Part shown: piece by piece, positions 38,099 to 48,371 of the stretch
Numbering within the stretch: position 1 is the first letter of the stretch
How the letters are laid out: each line of letters begins with the position of its first letter
Origin: Actinomycetota bacterium
GTDB lineage: Bacteria > Actinomycetota > Acidimicrobiia > Acidimicrobiales > WLNW01
DNA length: 49,875 nt
NCBI GenBank assembly: GCA_009699605.1
Contig: WLNW01000003.1
Span: 1 to 49,875 of the forward strand
Reading direction: 5' to 3'
Position numbers and translations under genes: made by a program
Notes under the pieces: model-generated
What the model saw: only the letters and a program-made list of their open reading frames with translations
What the model was told of the DNA's origin: nothing
Database searches by the model: none

Positions 38099-39133
38099 GT
38101 GAACGCCCTCGCCGCGTCGCTCGCCGCAGTCATCCGACGCGATGGCCCGATCACCTATTCCGCGTTCATCGAGGCGGCGCTGTACGACGCCGATCATGGC
38201 TTCTACGAAACGGGTGGCGCGGCCGGGCGCCGTGGTGACTTCCTGACGAGCCCGGAGGTCGGTCCGCTATACGGTGCCGTGGTCGCTCGCGCCCTCGATT
38301 CGTGGTGGTTCGATCTCGGCTGCCCGGAGGAGTACCCGGTCGTCGAGTGCGGCGCCGGACCCGGGACCTTGGCCCGTTCGGTGCTGGCCGCGCGCCGCGA
38401 GCTGGCGTGTGGCGACGCGCTGCGCTACATCACTGTCGAGCGGTGCGCGACCCAGCGCCTGCGCCACCCGGATGGCGTGGAAGCCCGCGAATCGTTCGAC
38501 CTCGGGCCGTTCACCGGAGTGGTTTTCGCCAACGAACTGCTCGACAACCTGCCCTTCGATCTTCTCGAGTGGCGCGGCGGTGGTTGGCACGACGTACTAA
38601 TCGACGCAGCCGCCGACGACACGTTCACCGAGGTCCTCGGCGACCTGGTCGACAACCCGTCGCGCCCGCCTACAGGAACGGAAGGGGCGCGGTTGCCGCT
38701 TCAACCCGCGGTCACCGCCTTCCTCGCCGACGCGCTGGCCCGCCTCGAACACGGCCACGTCGTGCTCGTCGACTACATGTCCGCCAACACCGGTTTCCTC
38801 GACCGCTCGTGGCCCACGTGGGTGCGCACGTACCGCGGTCACGAACGTGGCGGGCATCCCCTCGACGAACCGGGCACCCAGGACATCACGTGCGAGGTCG
38901 CGCTCGACGCGCTGCTTGGGGTTGCGGCGCCGCGCGAGGTCAGCACGCAGGCCGAGTTTCTCGCCGCGTACGGCATCGACGAACTGGTCGAAGAAGGCCG
39001 GGCCTCGTGGCAGGCCGGTGCGGGCATCGGCGACCTCGCCGCGCTCCGCGGCCGAAGCCGCATCCGCGAGGCAGAAGCGCTGTGCGCCGCCGACGGTCTC
39101 GGCGGGTTCACCGTGATGCACTGGGTACGCTGA
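38099..39133 (+). CDS. MidA/NDUFAF7-type SAM-dependent methyltransferase
   Basis: 344 residues from GTG at 38099, 48 bases after nuoN2 on the same strand. YDADHGFYETGG followed by GRRGDFLTSPEVGPLYG is the hallmark of the COG1565/DUF185 family, and VVECGAGPGTLARSVLAA is the SAM-binding glycine loop; FANELLDNLPFDLLEW continues the fold. The mitochondrial homologue NDUFAF7 dimethylates an Arg of complex I subunit NDUFS2, and Dictyostelium MidA is needed for complex I. Its place right after nuo2 suggests that it modifies NuoD2. The Shine-Dalgarno is weak, so the exact start is uncertain by a few codons. Confidence 0.85.
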   Translation: MNALAASLAAVIRRDGPITYSAFIEAALYDADHGFYETGGAAGRRGDFLTSPEVGPLYGAVVARALDSWWFDLGCPEEYPVVECGAGPGTLARSVLAARRELACGDALRYITVERCATQRLRHPDGVEARESFDLGPFTGVVFANELLDNLPFDLLEWRGGGWHDVLIDAAADDTFTEVLGDLVDNPSRPPTGTEGARLPLQPAVTAFLADALARLEHGHVVLVDYMSANTGFLDRSWPTWVRTYRGHERGGHPLDEPGTQDITCEVALDALLGVAAPREVSTQAEFLAAYGIDELVEEGRASWQAGAGIGDLAALRGRSRIREAEALCAADGLGGFTVMHWVR

Positions 39134-39137
39134 GCCC

Positions 39138-39815
39138 GTGGAAACCGCCGCGGTTCGTACACCGCTCAGCCGTGAGCGCGTCACGACGGCGGCGCTGCTC
39201 CTGATCGACGCCGACGGGCTCGATGCGCTCAGCATGCGCAAGCTCGGCGCCGCGCTCGGCGTCGAAGCGATGTCGCTGTACAACCACGTGCGCAACAAGG
39301 ACGACCTCCTCGGTGCGGTCACCGACAACATCTGCGCCGAGATTCTCCTGCGCTTCGACGCGACCAGCGCGACGCCGCGTACCAGCGACCCCGTGACCTG
39401 GCAGTCGCGCGCCACCGCCATGGCCTACGCGTACTGGACCGTCTCGCGCGAGCACCCCCGTGCGTTTCCACTCGTGAGCTACAAGCCCATCGATTCGATG
39501 AACGGCATGATGATGCTCGCGCGGTGCCTCGAGATCTTCACCGATGCCGGCTTGGCGCTCGACGATGCGGCTGCCGCGTTCAATGCGGCGGCTGGCTGGC
39601 TGCTCGGCACGATCGAGCAGGAGCACCGTCTCATGGGCAAGCTCGTCGAAGGCGGCGGGGTCACCAAGGCCGATGTGCCGGACGCCCTCGGGTCCATCGT
39701 CGACTTCCGCGACGCGTGTTTGGCCACGTCGCCCGAGGAGCGGTTCTCCCTGGGCCTCGAGATCTTGCTGGCCGGCATCGAGGCACGCTTGGCCACCGCC
39801 AGAATCCGGCCCTAG
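39138..39815 (+). CDS. TetR family transcriptional regulator
   Basis: 225 residues from GTG at 39138. The N-terminal helix-turn-helix reads LSMRKLGAALGVEAMSLYNH with VRNKDDLLGAV after it, the standard TetR/AcrR DNA-binding domain (about 10-60). The C-terminal domain resembles the TetR_C class that includes the tetracycline repressor. It lies 44 bases before the amidohydrolase gene and may control it. Ligand unknown. Confidence 0.9.
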   Translation: METAAVRTPLSRERVTTAALLLIDADGLDALSMRKLGAALGVEAMSLYNHVRNKDDLLGAVTDNICAEILLRFDATSATPRTSDPVTWQSRATAMAYAYWTVSREHPRAFPLVSYKPIDSMNGMMMLARCLEIFTDAGLALDDAAAAFNAAAGWLLGTIEQEHRLMGKLVEGGGVTKADVPDALGSIVDFRDACLATSPEERFSLGLEILLAGIEARLATARIRP

Positions 39816-39859
39816 CATCGAATTGAACGCGCAAGATCAACAGCACTGGGGGATGCAGC

Positions 39860-41029
39860 ATGGCTCGGTACTACCAGGTCATTTCCGCTGACGGTCACGT
39901 CGAGACGCCACCGGACCCATGGGTCAAGTACGTCCCGGAGAAGTGGAAGGACCGCGCGCCGCGGCTCATCAACCTCCCCGACGGCGGCGAGGGTTGGATC
40001 ATCGAAGGGCAGCCGCTGCTCAAGAACGGCCAGAACATCACCGGGCGTGGTCCCATCCGCTTCGATTTCGGGTCGTATTACAAGCCCGACGGAAGCTTCA
40101 ACGATGGCGCGGGCGGCCCGGTGCAACGCCTACGAGAGCAGGACGAGGACGGTGTCGATGCCGAGGTGCTCTTCCCGCCAGTGTTCGCGTCGCGGTTCCT
40201 CGAAGGCATCAAGGACCCCGACATCTACCGGTCGATGATCCGGGCCTACAACAGCTGGTTGGCCTACGACTACTGTTCCGTCGCCCCCGACCGCCTCATC
40301 GGCAACTCGGTCACGCCGATCAGCGACATCGACCACGCGGTGGCCGAGGTCGAGTTCGCCAAGAGCGCCGGGCTCAAGAGCGTCGCCTTCTACATGTTTC
40401 CCAACGGCACCGGCTTCGCCCAGCCCGAGGACGACCGGTTCTGGGCCAAATGCCTCGAGCTCGACATGGCCATTTCGCCGCACTTCGGCTTCGGCGAGGT
40501 GCGCGCCCCGGTCGGCCAGCCCGGTGCCGGCACCGCAGGTCAGCCGTACGCGTCGGCACTCGTGCAACGCGCCGGATCGCACGCACCCGTCTATTGCATG
40601 GCTCAGCTCATGGCGGCCGGCGTGTTCGATCGCTTCCCCGAGATCAAGTTCTACTTCGCGGAGAGCAACGCCAGCTGGCTGCCGTCCACCATGTTCTTCA
40701 TGGACGATAACCACGAGATCTTCTCGAACGCCTTCGGGGGACGGCGCATGGAGCTGACGCCGAGCGAGTACATCGCGAAGCACTGCTTCTTCTCGATCAT
40801 CCGTGACCCAGTGGCCGTCGAGCTGGCCGACCACCTACCGATCGACAACATCATGTGGGGCACCGACTTCCCGCACTCGGTGGGTTCGTTCCCGAACTCC
40901 CAAGACTTCCTCGGCTCCGCATTCGCGGGCAAGGACGAGCTCAAGCGCAAGCTCACGCTCGAGAATCCCGCGGCCTACTTCAAGCTCGACCTCACCAAGC
41001 CGATCACGGAAACCCCCGTCTCGGTCTGA
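39860..41029 (+). CDS. Amidohydrolase family 2 metal-dependent hydrolase
   Basis: 389 residues, ATG at 39860 with GGGGGA upstream. ISADGHVETPPDPWVKYVP at the start and NIMWGTDFPHSVGSFP near the end are typical of the amidohydrolase_2 (ACMSD-like) TIM-barrel family common in actinobacteria; the Asp of GTDFPH is the usual catalytic/metal residue. The first motif has D-G-H rather than H-x-H. Such enzymes decarboxylate or hydrolyse small aromatic or cyclic compounds; the substrate cannot be named from sequence. Confidence 0.85.
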   Translation: MARYYQVISADGHVETPPDPWVKYVPEKWKDRAPRLINLPDGGEGWIIEGQPLLKNGQNITGRGPIRFDFGSYYKPDGSFNDGAGGPVQRLREQDEDGVDAEVLFPPVFASRFLEGIKDPDIYRSMIRAYNSWLAYDYCSVAPDRLIGNSVTPISDIDHAVAEVEFAKSAGLKSVAFYMFPNGTGFAQPEDDRFWAKCLELDMAISPHFGFGEVRAPVGQPGAGTAGQPYASALVQRAGSHAPVYCMAQLMAAGVFDRFPEIKFYFAESNASWLPSTMFFMDDNHEIFSNAFGGRRMELTPSEYIAKHCFFSIIRDPVAVELADHLPIDNIMWGTDFPHSVGSFPNSQDFLGSAFAGKDELKRKLTLENPAAYFKLDLTKPITETPVSV

Positions 41030-41035
41030 TCCCGA

Positions 41036-41073
41036 ACGCGCTTCTGCCGAGCGCGCGCTCGGCAGAAGCGCGT
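41036..41073. terminator. Bidirectional hairpin terminator between amidohydrolase and mscL
   Basis: A perfect 38-base palindrome: 18-base arms ACGCGCTTCTGCCGAGCG at 41036-41053 and its complement at 41056-41073, with CG between. It lies between two convergent genes; TTTT occurs at 41083-41086 on the plus side. A strong stem with little U-tract is common in high-GC genomes. Confidence 0.8.
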
Positions 41074-41085
41074 CTGGCAGCGTTT

Positions 41086-41508
41086 TCAGCGCGTGGCCAG
41101 CGCGTCGCGGATCTGGATCAGGAGCTCGACCTCGCTCGGGCCGGCGGGCTCGACCACGACGACCTCTCGCGGCTTGCGCAACCGGTTCACGGCCTTGACC
41201 ACCATGAAGATCACCAAGGCAATGATCAAGAAGTTGATGATCGTGGTGATGAACGAGCCGAGGAAGATCTGGTTCTCGTAGAACGCGGTGACTCCCGCGC
41301 GCCCTGCAGCCGGACCGGCGATCTCGTTCCCCCAGTGGATGGAGATGTCGTTGAAGCTCGGCTGACCGAAGACGATGCCGACGATCTGCATGAGCACGTC
41401 ATTGACGAGCGAGGTGACCACGGTGGCGAACGCCGCGCCGAGGATGACGCCGATGGCGAGGTCCAGCGCGCTGCCCTGGGAGATGAACTCCTTGAATTCC
41501 TTGATCAT
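41086..41508 (-). CDS. mscL: Large-conductance mechanosensitive channel
   Basis: 140 residues. MIKEFKEFISQGSALDLAIG with GVILGAAFATVVTSLVNDVL is the first helix of MscL and FITTIINFLIIALVIFMVVK the second; the charged C-terminal helix VELLIQIRDALATR ends it. It opens as a pentamer on membrane stretch and releases solutes during osmotic downshift. AGGAG lies five bases before the ATG. It is divergent from acs. Confidence 0.96.
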   Translation of the reverse strand: MIKEFKEFISQGSALDLAIGVILGAAFATVVTSLVNDVLMQIVGIVFGQPSFNDISIHWGNEIAGPAAGRAGVTAFYENQIFLGSFITTIINFLIIALVIFMVVKAVNRLRKPREVVVVEPAGPSEVELLIQIRDALATR

Positions 41509-41634
41509 GATGCTCCTGTTTATTGTCCCCCCTCACGGGTGGTGTCGAGCGTAGATCGGTGTTGACTTCGCGTGCCGCCGCGAAGGTTTCCTCATCCCGG
41601 TAATCTCCCCCCGTTCCAGTACACGGGAGGGCGC

Positions 41635-43626
<1,992 letters not shown>

Positions 43627-43627
43627 C

Positions 43628-44116
43628 CTGAGCGCCATCCCCTCGCACTGGTTGTGGCGCGACGGTCCGGTCGGGTCCGGGCCAGCGGTCATCTTCGACA
43701 TGGACGGTGTGCTGTCCGACGCGTCGCAGCGCCAGCACTTCCTCGACGGCCCACTCCAGTACTGGGAGAAGTTCTTCGCCGCGTGCGGCGAAGACGCGCC
43801 CATCGTCGAGGCTCTCGAGATGGCCCGGTTGCTCGACCCGTCCGTCGTGGTGATCCTGCTCACCGCGCGGCCAATCCGCGTGCGGCGCCAGACGATGGAC
43901 TGGCTCGGCCGCCACCCGGTGCGGTGGGACCTCCTCGTGATGCGCGACGAGGACGATTGGACCAGCTCCCACACGTTCAAGCGCGCCGAGCTTCGTGACC
44001 TGCAGGGTCGGGGCTACGAGATCCAACTCGCCGTCGACGACGACCCGCGCAACGTCGAGATGTACCGCCGGGCCGACGTACCGGCCCTGTACTTCCACAG
44101 CGGCTACTACGATTGA
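43628..44116 (+). CDS. HAD-like phosphatase, CTG start proposed
   Basis: 162 residues. VIFDMDGVLSDASQR holds the DxD nucleophile motif of HAD phosphatases, LLTARPIRVRR the second motif and LAVDDDPRNVEMY the acidic third motif; the arrangement resembles polynucleotide-kinase-type phosphatases. No ATG, GTG or well-placed TTG precedes the DxD motif: ATG at 43700 is inside it, TTG at 43652 has no Shine-Dalgarno, TTG at 43604 lies within acs. CTG at 43628 has GGAGG six bases upstream, so I take it as start. It begins two bases after the acs stop. Substrate unknown. Confidence 0.75.
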   Translation: MSAIPSHWLWRDGPVGSGPAVIFDMDGVLSDASQRQHFLDGPLQYWEKFFAACGEDAPIVEALEMARLLDPSVVVILLTARPIRVRRQTMDWLGRHPVRWDLLVMRDEDDWTSSHTFKRAELRDLQGRGYEIQLAVDDDPRNVEMYRRADVPALYFHSGYYD

Positions 44117-44131
44117 TTGCCCGTTACGTGC

Positions 44132-44149
44132 GCGGCCGACGTCGGCCGC
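44132..44149 (+). terminator. Hairpin terminator after acs/HAD genes
   Basis: Perfect 18-base palindrome GCGGCCGACGTCGGCCGC followed by TTTC, 15 bases after the stop of the HAD gene. Short U-tract, so termination is likely but not certain. Confidence 0.5.
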
Positions 44150-44194
44150 TTTCGCGTGGCTTTCGTCGGGCCGTCGCACGATACAACTCAGCGT

Positions 44195-44229
44195 TCACCC
44201 TTCCCGAGCCATCGTGGAGCAAAGGGTGA
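44195..44229 (+). promoter_or_regulatory. Inverted repeat in htpX leader
   Basis: TCACCCTT at 44195-44202 pairs with AAGGGTGA at 44222-44229, leaving a 19-base loop, just upstream of the htpX Shine-Dalgarno (GAAGGAAG). It could be an operator or an mRNA stem regulating this stress protease; no known motif matched. Confidence 0.3.
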
Positions 44230-44242
44230 CGAAGGAAGACTC

Positions 44243-45094
44243 ATGAAGAACTACGGAAAGACTGCAGTCCTGTTGGCCGCCCTTGGTGGGCTGTTCGTCG
44301 TTCTCGGAGGGGCCTTCCTCGGGCAGGGCGGTCTCTACATCGGCCTGGCACTCGGCCTGGTCATGGTCGGTGGTTCGTACTGGTTCAGCGACAAGCTCGC
44401 CATCAAGTCGGCCCACGGCGTCCAGGTCGACCGCACCCAGGCCCCCGATTACTACCGAATCGTCGACGAGCTCGCCCAACGAGCGGGCATGCCCATGCCG
44501 CGCCTGTTCATCGCCCCGTCCGATCAGCCGAACGCGTTCGCCACGGGCCGCAACCCGAAGCACGCCGCGATCTGTGTGAACCAGGGTCTGTTGCAACTCA
44601 TGTCGTGGGACGAAGTGCGCGGTGTGCTCGCCCACGAGCTCACCCACATCCGCAACCGCGACATCCTCACGGGGTCCATCGCCGCTGCGGTGGGCATGGC
44701 CATCACCTTCGGGGCTCGCATGGCCATGTGGGGGGCCATGTTCAGCGGTGGCCGTGATCGCGATCGTGACGACAACCCCTTGGTGTTGTTGGCCACTGCG
44801 CTCCTTGCGCCCATCGCCGCGATGATCATCCAGATGGCCATCAGCCGCAGCCGCGAGTTCCAGGCCGATGCCGGCGCGGCCCGCCTCATCGGTGACGGCG
44901 AGCCGCTCGCCCGGGCGTTGCTGCGCCTCGAGGCATACGCAGGCCGCATCCCGTCCGACGTGAACCCCAGCCAGGCATCCAACTACATCGTCAACCCCCT
45001 CAGCGGGCGCAAGGTGACGTTCGGGAACCTATTCTCGACCCACCCGCCCGTCGAGGCCCGTGTCGCCCGTCTCCGTCAGGGCAACTGGGCCTAG
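44243..45094 (+). CDS. htpX: Zinc metalloprotease HtpX-like
   Basis: 283 residues from ATG at 44243 with GAAGGAAG upstream. Two N-terminal membrane helices (about 8-24 and 27-45), then HELTHIRNRD, the HExxH zinc site, and two more hydrophobic segments, with SREFQADAGAARL giving the third ligand Glu. HtpX is a membrane-embedded protease that degrades misfolded membrane proteins. Its stop overlaps that of convergent yajQ by the shared palindrome CTAG. Confidence 0.95.
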   Translation: MKNYGKTAVLLAALGGLFVVLGGAFLGQGGLYIGLALGLVMVGGSYWFSDKLAIKSAHGVQVDRTQAPDYYRIVDELAQRAGMPMPRLFIAPSDQPNAFATGRNPKHAAICVNQGLLQLMSWDEVRGVLAHELTHIRNRDILTGSIAAAVGMAITFGARMAMWGAMFSGGRDRDRDDNPLVLLATALLAPIAAMIIQMAISRSREFQADAGAARLIGDGEPLARALLRLEAYAGRIPSDVNPSQASNYIVNPLSGRKVTFGNLFSTHPPVEARVARLRQGNWA

Positions 45095-45579
45095 TCGCGG
45101 AAGTTCTCGAACTGGAGCGGGATGCCGAAGTCATGCTCGCGGAGTGCGGCGATCACCTCTTGGAGGTCGTCTCGCTTCTTGCCGGTGACCCGCAGCTGAT
45201 CACCCTGGGTCTGTGACTGGACACCTTTGAGCCCGAGGCCCTTGATGTGGGTGTTGATGGCCTTGGCCTTGTCAGACGAGACGCCGGCCTGCAACTTGAC
45301 CACCTGGCGCGCGGTGCCCTTCGACGCTTCCTCGATCTTGCCGTAGTCGAGGACCTTCAACGACACCTTGCGCTTGACCATCTTCTCCTCGAGCAGCTGG
45401 CGTGTCGCGGCGAGGCGGTCCTCGGTGATCGACGCGAGCGTGATTGCATCGGTTCCGAGCTCGATCGAGGTGTTGGTGTCCTTGAAGTCGAAGCGGGTCG
45501 TGATCTCGCGCGACGCCTGGTCGACGGCGTTGCGGAGCTCCTGCATGTCGATCTCGGAAACCACATCGAAGGTAGGCAT
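45091..45579 (-). CDS. yajQ: YajQ family nucleotide-binding protein
   Basis: 162 residues, the normal length. MPTFDVVSEIDMQELRNAVD and TTRFDFKDTNTSIE at the start and FGIPLQFENFRD at the end are characteristic. Members bind nucleotides, and a Xanthomonas homologue is a cyclic di-GMP effector; the role here is unknown. It lies 18 bases downstream of the murD-like gene on the same strand. Confidence 0.95.
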   Translation of the reverse strand: MPTFDVVSEIDMQELRNAVDQASREITTRFDFKDTNTSIELGTDAITLASITEDRLAATRQLLEEKMVKRKVSLKVLDYGKIEEASKGTARQVVKLQAGVSSDKAKAINTHIKGLGLKGVQSQTQGDQLRVTGKKRDDLQEVIAALREHDFGIPLQFENFRD

Positions 45580-45597
45580 GGCGCGAAACGTAGCGCG

Positions 45598-46929
45598 TCA
45601 GCCGGGGGCTGCCACGCAGTAGCGGTCGATGGCCGCGACGAATGCCGCGGCCCGCTGTCGATAGTCGAGGTACGTACCGAAGCTGGGTGCGGCAGGGGAG
45701 AGCAGCACCACACCGCGAGGAGCGGCCCATGCGTAAGCGGCCCGCACCGCGGCGTCGAGATCGTCGGCCGCGCGCACCTCGACCGCGGACGGCAGCACCG
45801 CGTCCGCGAGCTCGCGGCGGATGCGATCCCCCGATGCCGGGATGGTGAGCACCAGCAGGGGTGCTTCGCGCGTGGCCAACGCTTCACCGAGCGAGTGATA
45901 GTCGATGCCTCGATCGAAGCCGCCCAAGATCACCGCCGTTCGCTGCGCGGCGAACGCGTCGATAGCTCGCACGGTCGGGAGCACGTTGGTTGACAACGAG
46001 TCATCGACGAACTCGACCTCGCCGATAGTGCGTACGGTCTGGAGCCGGTGCTCGAGCCCCGGAAAGCCGCGGGCGGCTTCGGCGAGCGAATCAGGATCCG
46101 GGTCGAGGCCGAGGGCCCGAAGGCACCGGTATGCGATCTCGGCGTTGTCGAGGTTGTGGTCGCCGCGGACGCCAAGGGTGCGATGCCAGTCGGTGCGTCG
46201 GGTCGGGTCGGGGCTGACCCATTCGACCTGCGGTCCGAGCAGTGACGCCCGTTCGACGAGAGCCGGGCTCGTGCTCGACGCGATGGTGAGCCGGGCCCCG
46301 GGTTGTGTGCACAGCGAGAGCTTGTCCCGGTAGTAGCCCTCGACCGAGCGGTGCCAGTCGAGGTGATCTGGGTGCAGCGAGGTCACGGCCACGATGGGCG
46401 GCGACACCGCAACGTCGGTGGCTTGGTAGCTCGACGTCTCGATCACCCAGTACCGGGGCTCCGGGGCTCCGGCTGTTCGTGCAGGGTCATATGGGGGCCG
46501 GCCGATGTTGCCGCCGACGAACGTGGGGAAGCCGAGCCCATCGAGCAAATGGCCGAGCATCGCCGAGGTGGTGCTCTTGCCCTTGGTGCCCGTGACCGCG
46601 ACCACCCGCTCGATCGGCGCGCCCTGCAGCCACAGCCCGAGCCCGCCGAGCACCGGCACGCCCGCGGCGTCGAGCGCCGCCGCCGCCGGGAGGTAACGGC
46701 TGATGCCGGGCGACTTCACAACCGCGTGGCAGCGCAGCAGCGCTTCGAGCCCGCCGTGATCGATGGCGAGCACCTCGGCGTCTTCGTAGGTCGGCTTCGC
46801 GTCGTCGACCAGCACCACGCGGGCGCCGAGCGTGCGCAACATGCGGATCGAGGCCTCGCCCTCGACGCCGAGGCCCCACACACCGACCTCCGCGTTGCGG
46901 AGGTCAGCCCACGAGATGGCGGGGCGCAT
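45598..46929 (-). CDS. murD: MurD-family UDP-MurNAc-L-Ala ligase, probable L-glutamate-adding MurD2
   Basis: 443 residues from ATG at 46929, overlapping the murL-like gene by 26 bases. VTGTKGKSTTSAML is the Mur ligase ATP loop, GDHNLDNAEIA the Asn motif and HRLQTV the His region. In D-Glu-adding MurD the substrate-binding motif is DSKATN with a key Lys; here it is DSLSTN with Leu312. The downstream SPACASFDQF region reads SPAAPSFGTY. Together with its MurL-like neighbour this suggests MurD2, the Xanthomonas-type enzyme that adds L-Glu to UDP-MurNAc-L-Ala in peptidoglycan synthesis. Canonical MurD activity cannot be excluded. Confidence 0.85.
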   Translation of the reverse strand: MRPAISWADLRNAEVGVWGLGVEGEASIRMLRTLGARVVLVDDAKPTYEDAEVLAIDHGGLEALLRCHAVVKSPGISRYLPAAAALDAAGVPVLGGLGLWLQGAPIERVVAVTGTKGKSTTSAMLGHLLDGLGFPTFVGGNIGRPPYDPARTAGAPEPRYWVIETSSYQATDVAVSPPIVAVTSLHPDHLDWHRSVEGYYRDKLSLCTQPGARLTIASSTSPALVERASLLGPQVEWVSPDPTRRTDWHRTLGVRGDHNLDNAEIAYRCLRALGLDPDPDSLAEAARGFPGLEHRLQTVRTIGEVEFVDDSLSTNVLPTVRAIDAFAAQRTAVILGGFDRGIDYHSLGEALATREAPLLVLTIPASGDRIRRELADAVLPSAVEVRAADDLDAAVRAAYAWAAPRGVVLLSPAAPSFGTYLDYRQRAAAFVAAIDRYCVAAPG

Positions 46930-48358
46930 ACGAGTCGGGGATGTGATCGGCGCCGATCGGTACGAGCAATGCGTTGATCGCTTCGTCGTCGAGCTCGCGG
47001 TCATCGAGTTCGCGAAGGAGCGCCTCGAGCATTGGCGAGCCGGTGCGGTCGGGCCGTGCGGCGGCGCGCTGCAACGCGGCTCGGCATTCGGACACCTCAC
47101 CCACGCACTCGAACGGCTTCGGCTCGTGGCCGATGTCGAGAAGCGTGCGGAACGACCTGATCGTGTCGGGGTTCTCGAGTGGCTCGCGCCCACCGAACAC
47201 CGCGCGAAGGTCGGCTGCCGCGACGAACGGCGCGAGGATCAGGTCGATGAAGCAGCACTTGTCGCACACGCCGCACCATGTGGCGTGACGCTTCGCCGGG
47301 TCGAGCTGGAAGGCTCGGTTGCAGCTCCGAAAGACCCGGTGATAGTTGGTGAGCTTGGCGAACCGACGAGCGATCGCGAGCTCCGAATAGGGCCGAAGCA
47401 GCGAGAAGTATTCGGGGCCGTCGGTGAACTGATCGGCGAGCGCGGCACGCAACAGCGTTTCGAACTCGGCGCTCTTCGAGTACTGGTGGTTGATCGTGCG
47501 GCCATCGACTTCGAGGTTGCCGGACGACGCCGACCATTCGTTCGACATCACCACCGCCCCGCGCCCGTGCAGCACCGCGATCAGCGTTGCGATGGCCGAG
47601 AGGATGCCGGTGACCGGGACATGGCCGTTGCGAAAACCCAGTTCGCGCGACCGCAGCACTTTTGCATCGAGCTCGCGCTCGGCCCGCAATACCGGAAGGC
47701 CGGTCTCGCGCGCGGCGGCCTCGATGGCCGCGAAACGATCACCCATGCGGCTCAGGATGAACAATGCGGTGTCGGCGTGGATTTGGCGCACCTCGTCGAC
47801 GGTGACGATGGAATCGATGCCGCCACCGAAGGGCACCAGGGGACGATCGAGGTGGACGCCCGTCGCCACCGGTTCCGGTGCGGTCGACGTGTAGTGGAAC
47901 ATGAGGTCACGCAGATCGAGGCCGTTGCTGTACGCGAACTCGCCGAGTCCGTCGAGATAGAACGCCCGCAACATGGTTGCTTCAGCCGGGGTGAGCGGAT
48001 GGTCGCCGAAGTCGATCAGTGGGGGAGCGGCCGCCTTGTAGTACGAGACGCCGGCCACCAGGAACACCAACCGCGCCGCTCGATCGGCGGCGGAGGCGAC
48101 GGAGGCCGGTGCGTCGGGGAGCGGGGCGAATCGGATGTGCTCGACGAACTCGAGCCCATCGAGGCGGTAGTGACACCGCAGCTGCCCGTCCGCGAGGTCG
48201 AGTGCGAACCCGACGTAGTGGAACGCCTTGACCGCGGCCGGGTCGAACCCTTGTGCCGAGAAGGCCGGTGCTGCACGGTCCGGGTCTGCACGGTCCGGGT
48301 CTGCACGGTCCGGGTCTGCACGGTCCGGGTCTGCACGGTCCGGGTCTGCGGTGGTCAC
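46904..48358 (-). CDS. murL: MurL-like UDP-MurNAc-L-Ala-L-Glu epimerase
   Basis: 484 residues. GTG at 48358 with GGAGG five bases upstream is chosen; the longer open frame runs through tRNA-Tyr and cannot be real. LVPFGGGIDS near 174-183 is a PP-loop-type ATP site, and WCGVCDKCCF near 425-434 a Cys cluster; both match MurL, which with ATP epimerises the terminal L-Glu of UDP-MurNAc-L-Ala-L-Glu to D-Glu in Xanthomonas. The adjacent MurD2-like gene supports this strongly. The N-terminus has five ADPDR repeats (about 4-28) not expected in the family. The symbol is by similarity and context. Confidence 0.85.
   Translation of the reverse strand: MTTADPDRADPDRADPDRADPDRADPDRAAPAFSAQGFDPAAVKAFHYVGFALDLADGQLRCHYRLDGLEFVEHIRFAPLPDAPASVASAADRAARLVFLVAGVSYYKAAAPPLIDFGDHPLTPAEATMLRAFYLDGLGEFAYSNGLDLRDLMFHYTSTAPEPVATGVHLDRPLVPFGGGIDSIVTVDEVRQIHADTALFILSRMGDRFAAIEAAARETGLPVLRAERELDAKVLRSRELGFRNGHVPVTGILSAIATLIAVLHGRGAVVMSNEWSASSGNLEVDGRTINHQYSKSAEFETLLRAALADQFTDGPEYFSLLRPYSELAIARRFAKLTNYHRVFRSCNRAFQLDPAKRHATWCGVCDKCCFIDLILAPFVAAADLRAVFGGREPLENPDTIRSFRTLLDIGHEPKPFECVGEVSECRAALQRAAARPDRTGSPMLEALLRELDDRELDDEAINALLVPIGADHIPDSYAPRHLVG
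48272..48346. repeat. 15-base tandem repeat, five copies, in murL 5' end
   Basis: Five exact copies of TGCACGGTCCGGGTC (plus-strand reading) encode (ADPDR)5 near the N-terminus of the MurL-like protein. The unit is a multiple of three, so copy changes keep the frame. Exact identity suggests recent expansion. Confidence 0.9.
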
Positions 48359-48371
48359 CGTGGCCTCCGGT

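Noticed and set aside
48272-48346. Possible CRISPR array
   Set aside because: Tandem 15-base units without spacers, in frame within a protein gene.
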